This document shows positions 57,603-64,000 of a stretch of 64,000 bases of DNA, piece by piece. Both the position numbers and the translations under genes were made by a program. This stretch comes from [Clostridium] scindens. Lineage in GTDB: Bacteria > Bacillota > Clostridia > Lachnospirales > Lachnospiraceae. The notes under the pieces were generated by a model. That model made no database searches. It saw only the letters and a list, made by a program, of their open reading frames with translations, and was not told the origin of the DNA. Position 1 is the stretch's first letter. Each line of letters starts with the position of its first letter. The stretch is from positions 3,877,836-3,941,835 of the forward strand of contig NZ_CP080442.1 of NCBI RefSeq assembly GCF_019597925.1. The letters run 5' to 3'.

Positions 57603-59507
57603 TTATCTCATCTCAAGATAAACCAAAAGTACTGATATATCTGCAGGCGATACGCCAGATATTCTCGATGCCTGTCCTATGGAAGCGGGACGATACTCTT
57701 TTAATTTCTGTAAGGCTTCTAATCGCAGACTCTTTACCAAATCATAATCAATGTTTTCCGGAATCTTCTTATTTTCAAGCTTTTTAAATTGTTCCACCTG
57801 CTTTTTCTGCCTGCTGATATATCCGTCATATTTGATGGATATATTAATCTGCTCTACAACCTCTTCGTCCAATTCCTCAGGAAGTACTGGTCTGCCTTCA
57901 TCTATATCTGCCAGCATCTCATAAGAAAGTTCCGGCCTGCGAATCAATTCCGCAACGGTAGTTCCAGAAGACAGCGGAGTACTTCCATACGACTTAAGCA
58001 GATTCTGAACCTTTGCATTAGCGCCAATATTGGCATGAGCCAGGCGCTTTACCTCTTTTTCAATTAATTCTTCCTTTTGAATCAGGCGATGGTATCTTTC
58101 CTCTGATATAAGTCCTACCTCATAGCCTATTCTTGTAAGCCTCTGGTCAGCATTATCCTGCCTCAGAAGAAGGCGGTATTCTGCGCGCGAAGTCATCATT
58201 CTGTATGGCTCATGGCTTTCTTTTGTTACCAGATCATCAATCAACACTCCAATATAGGCCTGAGATCGGTCCAATATTATGCTCTCTTTTCCCTGCAGCT
58301 TCCTGGCTGCATTTATGCCAGCGATCAGCCCCTGGGCCGCCGCTTCTTCATATCCGGAACTTCCATTAAACTGCCCTCCGCTATAGAGACCGCTGATATT
58401 TTTAAATTCAAGGGAAGGTCTAAGCTGTCTGGCATCAATACAATCGTATTCTATCGCGTATGCGTTCCTGACAATCTTAACATTTTCAAGCCCTGGCACT
58501 GTCCGATACATTTCATATTGAACATCTTCCGGCAGTGAGCTGGACATTCCCCCGATATACATTTCATTCGTTTCCAGGCCTTCCGGCTCGATAAATACCT
58601 GATGCCTGTCCTTGTCGGCAAACTTTACAACTTTATCTTCTATAGAAGGGCAGTATCTGGGTCCGGTTCCCTCGATCATACCAGAAAATAAAGGAGAACG
58701 GTCCAGATTCTTTCTGATGATCTCATGAGTTCTTGGATTCGTATACGTCAGCCAGCAGGATACCTGATCAATCTGCACATCTTTCGGGTCAGTGGTAAAT
58801 GAAAATGGAATCACCTTTTCATCCCCAAACTGTTCCTCCATTTTGCTGAAATCCACAGAATTTTTGTCTATCCTGGCAGGCGTCCCAGTTTTGAACCGAT
58901 ACATTTTAATCCCTAATTCCTTCAGGCAGTCTGTCAGGTGATTAGCAGCCTGGAGCCCATTTGGCCCTGTATAATTGCTCACATTTCCATAAATACAGCG
59001 GGAGCGAAGATAAGTACCTGTACAAAGTATGACCGCCCTGCACGGATATATCGTCCCGGAAAAAGTCTGAACTCCGGTAACTTTTCCCTCTTCTACAAAT
59101 ATCTTGACAACCTCGTCCTGCTTTATATCAAGATTCTCCTGATTCTCCAGAACCTGTCTCATCGTTCTGCTATACCATGCCTTATCTGCCTGGGCCCTGA
59201 GAGAATGAACCGCAGGTCCCTTTGACTTATTGAGCATCTTTGATTGGATAAAGGTCTGATCGATTACCTTGCCCATCTCTCCTCCAAGCGCATCTATCTC
59301 CCGAACCAAATGTCCCTTGGAACTGCCTCCTATATTAGGATTACAAGGCATTAATGCTATACTGTCTACGCTGACGGTAAATACCATTGTCTGATATCCT
59401 AGCCTTGCCGTCGCGAGGGCAGCTTCGCATCCCGCATGTCCTGCTCCAATTACTACTACATCATATCCATCTTTATTTACCCATACAGAATTTGCTGAAT
59501 ATTTCAT
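57603..59507 (-). CDS. mnmG: tRNA uridine-5-carboxymethylaminomethyl modification enzyme MnmG (GidA)
   Basis: 634 residues. FAD-binding GAGHAGCEAALATARLG, the GidA signature stretches NPNIGGSSKGHLVREIDALGG (here cited by N-P-x-x-G-G-x-x-K-G) and RPSLEFKNISGLYSGGQFNG (S-G-L-Y-x-G-G-Q-x-N-G), and a C-terminal helical domain. Works with MnmE at wobble uridine 34. It begins 35 bases before the mnmE stop; AGGAGAAG precedes the ATG. Confidence 0.97.
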   Translation of the reverse strand: MKYSANSVWVNKDGYDVVVIGAGHAGCEAALATARLGYQTMVFTVSVDSIALMPCNPNIGGSSKGHLVREIDALGGEMGKVIDQTFIQSKMLNKSKGPAVHSLRAQADKAWYSRTMRQVLENQENLDIKQDEVVKIFVEEGKVTGVQTFSGTIYPCRAVILCTGTYLRSRCIYGNVSNYTGPNGLQAANHLTDCLKELGIKMYRFKTGTPARIDKNSVDFSKMEEQFGDEKVIPFSFTTDPKDVQIDQVSCWLTYTNPRTHEIIRKNLDRSPLFSGMIEGTGPRYCPSIEDKVVKFADKDRHQVFIEPEGLETNEMYIGGMSSSLPEDVQYEMYRTVPGLENVKIVRNAYAIEYDCIDARQLRPSLEFKNISGLYSGGQFNGSSGYEEAAAQGLIAGINAARKLQGKESIILDRSQAYIGVLIDDLVTKESHEPYRMMTSRAEYRLLLRQDNADQRLTRIGYEVGLISEERYHRLIQKEELIEKEVKRLAHANIGANAKVQNLLKSYGSTPLSSGTTVAELIRRPELSYEMLADIDEGRPVLPEELDEEVVEQINISIKYDGYISRQKKQVEQFKKLENKKIPENIDYDLVKSLRLEALQKLKEYRPASIGQASRISGVSPADISVLLVYLEMR

Positions 59508-60888
59508 TTACCAAATCTTCTCCTATCGTTTCGCCTGTAATGCCTCCGAGAGATTCATATGCATCCATCAAGTCAATGCTATAAAAATCCTCAGGCATTC
59601 CGGCATCAATACTTTCTGTTACCCTCTCCAGCGCATGATAAGCATCCTGAAGCGCAGTCTTATGACGAATATTTGTAATATAAATTTCATCATTAAATGA
59701 AAGATTTCCTTCAAAAAACATATCCTTTAGTTTTTCTTCCAATTCTTCAATTCCCTGGTTATTCTTGGCAGAAATCTCAATAATGGGTATTTGTTCGCCA
59801 CTTTTTTTTGCAGGATTACTTGCAAAATATGCCTTTTGAACTTTTTCTTTTGTTACTATCATATCTAAATCCGATTTATTTAGCAATATGATAGAAGGTT
59901 TTCCTTTTATAAGACTTAATATTTCATGATCATTTTCATCTAATTCTGTTGATGCATCAATCACGTAGATAATCAAATCTGCCTTATCTGCATGACTTTT
60001 TGCTTTTTCTACGCCAATTCTCTCCACCACATCTTTTGTATCCCTGATTCCTGCAGTATCCATAATATTTAAAGAGATCCCTTGAAGATTAATATGTTCC
60101 TCCAGCACATCCCTTGTGGTTCCTGCAATTTCCGTCACTATCGCTTTATCCTGACCCAGCAGCACATTGAGCAAGGAAGACTTTCCGGCATTCGGCTTTC
60201 CTAATATCACCGTCTGAATTCCTTCCTTTATAAGACGTCCATCATCACATGTACGCAATAGTTTCTCAATTTCATTTTTTAATTTCCGGACAACAGAACC
60301 CAATTCCTCCCCATACCCATCAACGCTGATATGCTCAGGATCATCCAATGCCGTCTCGATAAATGCTGTATGGTAAATTATTTCTTTTCTTATGTCATTT
60401 ATTTTATTCTTAATGCTGCCTTTTAACTGGTTTATTGAACTTTGCAACGCATACTCATTCTGGGATACGATTAGATCGCCGACTGCCTCTGCCTGGGATA
60501 GATCCAGACGCCCATTTAAGAATGCGCGCTTGGTAAACTCTCCGGGTTCTGCCGGTCTTGCTCCATTTTCAATCAGAAGTTCCAGAATCTTCTTTACAAT
60601 ATATACGCCGCCATGACAATTAATCTCTATTGTATCTTCCCCCGTATAGCTATGAGGGCTTCTCATAATCATTACGAGGACTTCATCAATCTCTTTCCCT
60701 CTATCTGTAATATATCCATAATGAATCGTATGGGATTGCTGCTGGGAGAGTTTCTTATTCTTCTTTCCCTTATATACCTTGTCCGCTATTTCAAATGCAT
60801 CACATCCGCTCATTCTTACAATCCCTATTCCTGCATTACTCATAGCCGTAGAAATAGCAGCAATTGTAGTATCATAATGATTATTCAT
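59473..60888 (-). CDS. mnmE: tRNA modification GTPase MnmE (TrmE)
   Basis: 471 residues. N-terminal folate-binding domain (IAAISTAMSNAGIGIVRMSG), a helical domain, an inserted G domain with GKPNAGKSS, a GTTRDV segment, DTAGIRDT and NKSD, and the C-terminal FCMGK motif with the catalytic cysteine. Partner of MnmG. Confidence 0.97.
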   Translation of the reverse strand: MNNHYDTTIAAISTAMSNAGIGIVRMSGCDAFEIADKVYKGKKNKKLSQQQSHTIHYGYITDRGKEIDEVLVMIMRSPHSYTGEDTIEINCHGGVYIVKKILELLIENGARPAEPGEFTKRAFLNGRLDLSQAEAVGDLIVSQNEYALQSSINQLKGSIKNKINDIRKEIIYHTAFIETALDDPEHISVDGYGEELGSVVRKLKNEIEKLLRTCDDGRLIKEGIQTVILGKPNAGKSSLLNVLLGQDKAIVTEIAGTTRDVLEEHINLQGISLNIMDTAGIRDTKDVVERIGVEKAKSHADKADLIIYVIDASTELDENDHEILSLIKGKPSIILLNKSDLDMIVTKEKVQKAYFASNPAKKSGEQIPIIEISAKNNQGIEELEEKLKDMFFEGNLSFNDEIYITNIRHKTALQDAYHALERVTESIDAGMPEDFYSIDLMDAYESLGGITGETIGEDLVNEIFSKFCMGK

Positions 60889-60952
60889 GATTTCCTCCAG
60901 TTCTAATATAGAAAAAAATAGGGGTCATATCCTAACCCCTACTTTCTTACTT

Positions 60953-61804
60953 TTATTTACGTACAAGAGTTACGACAACTCTTCTATAAGGCTCTTCTCC
61001 CTCACTATGTGTGGATACTGCCGGATCACCCTGAAGTGCGGAATGAATAATTCTTCTTTCATATGGATTCATCGGCTCTAAAGAAACGGTCCTTCTCGTT
61101 CTCTTTACCTTGCTTGCAATGTTCTTCGCAAGATTTTCCAAGGTTTCCTTTCTTCTTCTACGGTAATCTTCCGTATCAAGCTTGACACGGACATATCCTT
61201 CCTGCATCTTATTGGCGACTCTGTTCGTAAGATACTGAAGCGAATCAAGAGTCTGTCCACGCTTGCCAATAAGAATTCCCATGTTGCTTCCTTCCATATC
61301 AATCGAAAGGGCACCTTCTTCATCAACGACGGATGTCACCTTCACGTCCGTCATATCCATTGCCTTCAATACATCATAGATAAACTTTTCGCAAGCCTCG
61401 ATTGTCTGGCTCTCAACCTTTGCCAGATCTGCTTCCTTCTTAACGGAAGGCGCTGCTTCCTTGACTGCTTCTTCCTTTATGAATGTCTTCTTTGCCGGCT
61501 CTTTCTTTACTGTCTCTTTTTTTATAGTTTCCTTCTTCGTAAATTCTTTCTTAACAGGCTTGGGCTCTTCCTTTTTTATAACTGCAGGCTCTGGCTTTGC
61601 CTCTTCCACAATCTCTGCTTCCGGCTCTTCTACGACTTTTCTGCGGGCTTTGATGACTGCCTGCTTCATTCCTATACCAAGGAAGCCTGCACTGCCTTTT
61701 TCAATAACTTCATAATCCAGCTGATCGCTTGTTACGCCTAATTGAATCAATGCTTCGGTAATTGCATCATCCAACATTTTTGCTGACACAGTAATGTATT
61801 CCAT
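60953..61804 (-). CDS. jag: Jag/KhpB RNA-binding protein (SpoIIIJ-associated)
   Basis: 283 residues: N-terminal Jag_N domain (about 1-52, YEVIEKGSAGFLGIG), a lysine/glutamate-rich repetitive linker (KKE.KKE units, about 70-135), a KH domain (GILIGKRGQTLDSLQYLTN) and a C-terminal R3H domain (EPMNPYERRIIHSAL). Usually cooperates with KhpA in RNA binding and cell-shape control. Directly downstream of yidC, as usual. Confidence 0.95.
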   Translation of the reverse strand: MEYITVSAKMLDDAITEALIQLGVTSDQLDYEVIEKGSAGFLGIGMKQAVIKARRKVVEEPEAEIVEEAKPEPAVIKKEEPKPVKKEFTKKETIKKETVKKEPAKKTFIKEEAVKEAAPSVKKEADLAKVESQTIEACEKFIYDVLKAMDMTDVKVTSVVDEEGALSIDMEGSNMGILIGKRGQTLDSLQYLTNRVANKMQEGYVRVKLDTEDYRRRRKETLENLAKNIASKVKRTRRTVSLEPMNPYERRIIHSALQGDPAVSTHSEGEEPYRRVVVTLVRK

Positions 61805-61816
61805 GATAGCCGCCCC

Positions 61817-62884
61817 CTAATCATTTTCATTAAATTTCTTAACCATGTTTGCTTTTGATGCAAGGCTTCCGGCTTTTGCATTCTTGGCATTTTCCTTTGC
61901 CTTTGCTACCTTTTCTTCTTTTTCCTTCTCGCTTACGCTTGATACGTTACGCTTAGCGGTTTCCTTTATGCTCTTTGTATTTGTCTGAGCCATAGCATTG
62001 ATTCTCTCCGCCTTCTCGCCCCGCTTCTCACGTTTCTTAGCAGCTTTTTCCCTGTTCTTCTCAATTAAGTCATCTACGGACATCTTAGAAAGATGCTTGT
62101 TAATCATCAACTGCTGTACGCAACGTACTACCGCACTTATAATCCAGTAAAGACCAATACCTGTCGGCAGCGTGAATACCATAAAGATGGAAAACAGAGG
62201 CATAGTCATATTCATTGTCTTCATGGTTCCAGCCATCGGATTATCCTTGTCCAGCTGCTGGCCTGAGATAGACTGTGAAAGCCTGATACTCAGATATTGC
62301 GTAAGACCTGATATAATTGGAAGCAGGATTGCCGTTACAATGATTACCGCAGCCGGGAGACCATAATCTCCGCTGTTCTTAATCATAGCTGTAGGCGAAA
62401 CCGTCAGATTCGGAATGGTAATAAATCTATTTACAGCATCCGGAGCATTCTTGATTGCCGGCACATAAGACTGAATATCATAGATAACCGGGTACAAGGC
62501 AAACAGGAATGGCATCTGTATCAATAAAGGAAGACATCCGCCTGTCATTGATGTTCCATATTTATCATATACCTGCTGCATCTCTTCCTGCTGCTTCAGC
62601 ATGGAAGCCTGATCTTTTTTATTCTTATATTTCTTCTGAATCGCCTGAAGTTCAGGATTCATCACAGAAGACATCTTTGCCGTCCTCTGCTGCTTAATTG
62701 TCAGCGGCATCATGCATGTATATACTAATATTGTATAGATAATGATTGATAATCCGACAAGCCCGCTGTCACTTGGCAGAATACTATCTAATATGGTATA
62801 GATAAAGTTCATAACTTTACCTAATAACCAGCAAATCTGACCGACAATAGGCCAGTTTGCAGCAGTCAGTAAACTAAACGTCAT
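61817..62884 (-). CDS. yidC: YidC/Oxa1 family membrane protein insertase
   Basis: 355 residues, five or so membrane helices: LVGLSIIIYTILVYTCMMPLT, GGCLPLLIQMPFLFALYPV, AAVIIVTAILLPIISGL, FSIFMVFTLPTGIGLYWII. The Gram-positive short form lacks the periplasmic domain. A long basic tail (KREKRGEKAERINAM...) likely contacts the ribosome. ATG 62884 follows GGAGGA; an earlier ATG at 62899 is part of that site. Confidence 0.95.
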   Translation of the reverse strand: MTFSLLTAANWPIVGQICWLLGKVMNFIYTILDSILPSDSGLVGLSIIIYTILVYTCMMPLTIKQQRTAKMSSVMNPELQAIQKKYKNKKDQASMLKQQEEMQQVYDKYGTSMTGGCLPLLIQMPFLFALYPVIYDIQSYVPAIKNAPDAVNRFITIPNLTVSPTAMIKNSGDYGLPAAVIIVTAILLPIISGLTQYLSIRLSQSISGQQLDKDNPMAGTMKTMNMTMPLFSIFMVFTLPTGIGLYWIISAVVRCVQQLMINKHLSKMSVDDLIEKNREKAAKKREKRGEKAERINAMAQTNTKSIKETAKRNVSSVSEKEKEEKVAKAKENAKNAKAGSLASKANMVKKFNEND

Positions 62885-62914
62885 ACTCTCTTCCTCCATT
62901 GTAGTTGTAAATCA

Positions 62915-63127
62915 TTAAGGAACGGGGTCATATCCACCCTTTGCAAAGGGATTACAACGCAATATTCTCCAAGCCGCCATTAGTCCACCCTTGAAAGCGC
63001 CATATTTTTCAATCGCTTCTACAGCATACTGAGAGCAGGTTGGAAAATAGATACATGTAGAATAACTCTTCAGGCCAGATAAATACTTCTGATAAAACCT
63101 GATTAAGCCTAACATAATCTTTTTCAT
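62915..63127 (-). CDS. yidD: Membrane protein insertion efficiency factor YidD
   Basis: 70 residues with the conserved pattern LIRFYQKYLSG, CIYFPTCSQYAVEAIEKYG and WRILRCNPFAKGGYDPVP. Amphipathic protein that assists YidC. Located between rnpA and yidC, the universal position. Confidence 0.97.
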   Translation of the reverse strand: MKKIMLGLIRFYQKYLSGLKSYSTCIYFPTCSQYAVEAIEKYGAFKGGLMAAWRILRCNPFAKGGYDPVP

Positions 63128-63133
63128 AATACG

Positions 63134-63475
63134 TTACCCCAAATCTATAATTTCATGAAGACGTCCCAGATGAAGCAATGCGCTCTCAATGTCTTTATAG
63201 GTTCTACCCTTTGCGCCTATTCTTGCTATTACAACGATATCTATTCCACATCTGAATCTGTCTTCTTGCAATCTATAGCTTTCTCTGATTAATCTAGTCA
63301 ATCTGTGTCGTACTATACTATTTCCTACTTTTTTACTTACAGATATTCCCAATCGGTTCTTTCTGGTATTATTTTCCTTAATATACATTACCAGATACTT
63401 ATTCGCATAAGATTTTCCACACTTATATACAAGTTGGAAATCCTTGTTTTTTTTCAGTGATTCGGAATATTTCAT
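63134..63475 (-). CDS. rnpA: Ribonuclease P protein component
   Basis: 113 residues with the RNR motif RNRLGISVSKKVGNSIVRHR and RLIRESYRL, and the hydrophobic DIVVIAR strand. Protein cofactor of RNase P in tRNA 5' maturation. Six bases separate it from yidD. Confidence 0.97.
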   Translation of the reverse strand: MKYSESLKKNKDFQLVYKCGKSYANKYLVMYIKENNTRKNRLGISVSKKVGNSIVRHRLTRLIRESYRLQEDRFRCGIDIVVIARIGAKGRTYKDIESALLHLGRLHEIIDLG

Positions 63476-63507
63476 TGCCTGATTCTCCTAATTTTTAGAG
63501 AAGAAAA

Positions 63508-63525
63508 GGCCACATATATGCGGCC
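63508..63525 (-). terminator. Weak attenuator-like hairpin between rpmH and rnpA
   Basis: GGCCGCATATATGTGGCC followed by TTTTCTTCT on the minus strand. The stem is short, so it probably lets part of the transcripts through to rnpA. Confidence 0.5.
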
Positions 63526-63659
63526 TACGCTGATAATCTCTTTCTTCCCTTTGCTCTTCTGCTAGCAAGTACTTTTCTTCCACCTGCCGTGCTCATTCTT
63601 GATCTGAATCCATGAACCTTAGCTCTTTGTCTCTTTTTTGGTTGGAATGTCATTTTCAT
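63525..63659 (-). CDS. rpmH: 50S ribosomal protein L34
   Basis: 44 residues: starts MKMTFQPKKRQRAKVHGF and ends ASRRAKGRKRLSA, the near-invariant L34 pattern. Ribosome binding site AAGGAGGTGG is seven bases upstream. First gene of the rpmH-rnpA-yidD-yidC-jag cluster, divergent from the expected dnaA gene to the right. A small gene easily missed by length cut-offs. Confidence 0.98.
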   Translation of the reverse strand: MKMTFQPKKRQRAKVHGFRSRMSTAGGRKVLASRRAKGRKRLSA

Positions 63660-64000
63660 AGATATCCACCTCCTTATATTTTATAAGGGAATACCCCTAC
63701 TTTTTTTTCTAAGACATCAGTTTTGATTATATTAAAAAAATGGCTCTACGTCAAGCAAAACCTGGATTTTTATAAATTATTTTATCCACAAATTGTGGAT
63801 AACCTGTTAATTTTAGGTGGATAATGTGTGGATATTAAAATATTTTTGATTTTATTTGTTTAAAACAAGCCTTTTTAAACTGTGAATAAAGTTATCCACA
63901 TGGATTAAAGATTGCTTAAATTCCTATTTTGATGTAAAATATATAAGTGTGGGTCTTTATTTAAAAAACCACGAATTGGATAGATTAGGAGTTTGCTGAA
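63660..64000. other. Putative oriC region (DnaA-box cluster) upstream of dnaA
   Basis: About 340 gene-free bases. DnaA boxes: TTATCCACA at 63782-63790 and 63892-63900; its complement TGTGGATAA at 63794-63802; GGTGGATAA at 63816-63824; TGTGGATAT at 63827-63835; TGTGAATAA (complement of TTATTCACA) at 63881-63889. A very AT-rich stretch between 63835 and 63880 could be the unwinding element. The sequence ends before a dnaA start is seen. Confidence 0.9.

Noticed and set aside
1..64000. CRISPR arrays, insertion sequences, prophage or rRNA genes
   Set aside because: No regularly spaced repeats, transposase genes with terminal repeats, phage structural genes or rRNA-like stretches were seen. The Rpn-type gene is transposase-related only by name.

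Overview
The window reads as the origin-proximal end of a chromosome from a spore-forming, anaerobic Firmicute, most likely a Lachnospiraceae (Clostridium cluster XIVa) species. Sporulation genes (spoIID, a spoIIQ-like gene, bofA, a cwlD-like amidase), rubrerythrins, a Tad pilus locus, a T-box leader and the order parA-parB-DUF4446-serS and rsmG-mnmG-mnmE-jag-yidC-yidD-rnpA-rpmH-oriC all point there. A species such as [Clostridium] scindens or a Dorea is my guess, not something the sequence proves. No transposon, prophage or CRISPR array was seen.

Layout. 1-3.2 kb: the N-terminal part of an ECF-type sigma factor, a HIT protein, an orphan cytosolic histidine kinase, a rhomboid protease and an Rpn/PD-(D/E)XK protein. 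3.2-11.3 kb: a complete Gram-positive Tad/Flp pilus operon on the minus strand (tadZ, tadA, tadB, tadC, a small Flp pilin hidden inside a longer reading frame, a DUF5702 protein, two TadE-like proteins, prepilin peptidase, DUF6382). 11.5-17.5 kb: bofA, DUF2508, dCMP deaminase, upp, Sua5, a cwlD-like amidase and a GH18 hydrolase. 17.6-19.1 kb: a candidate structured RNA with the architecture of 6S RNA, mecA, and a small DUF1858 gene with an in-frame TGA where the family has its second redox cysteine. 19.4-24.2 kb: an NlpC/P60 hydrolase with a WalR-like box, PerR-type regulator plus two rubrerythrins, an ECF-transporter S component, hemolysin III and a GIY-YIG protein. 24.3-34.6 kb: spoIIQ-like, spoIID, a membrane protein, glycogen phosphorylase, ileS with T-box leader, a D,D-carboxypeptidase and signal peptidase I.

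34.7-41.4 kb: a plus-strand operon of nine genes that looks like an unusual type IV pilus/type II secretion-like machine. It has a GspF/PilC platform protein and a PilT-family ATPase, four small one-TM pilin-like or accessory proteins, a transglutaminase-like lipoprotein, a sigma region-2 domain fused to a membrane anchor and a degenerate GGDEF protein. It has no PilB and no peptidase of its own. 41.4-47.1 kb: a signalling block (double degenerate GGDEF protein, NTF2-PAS-GGDEF cyclase, NTF2-PAS hybrid kinase). 47.2-51.6 kb: a short UvrA-like ABC ATPase divergent from an AraC/GyrI-like regulator, tRNA-Arg(CCU), DUF3881. 51.6-64 kb: serS, DUF4446, parB, parA, a 650-bp AT-rich gap with four perfect parS sites, a divergent alpha/beta hydrolase, then rsmG to rpmH and an oriC-like cluster of DnaA boxes at the right edge; dnaA should begin just beyond.

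Most notable: the probable selenocysteine-containing DUF1858 protein with a SECIS-like hairpin; the candidate 6S-like RNA; the PilT/GspF operon; and a repeated economy in which promoters or Shine-Dalgarno sequences are built into the terminator hairpin of the preceding gene (spoIID, ileS, cwlD-like).
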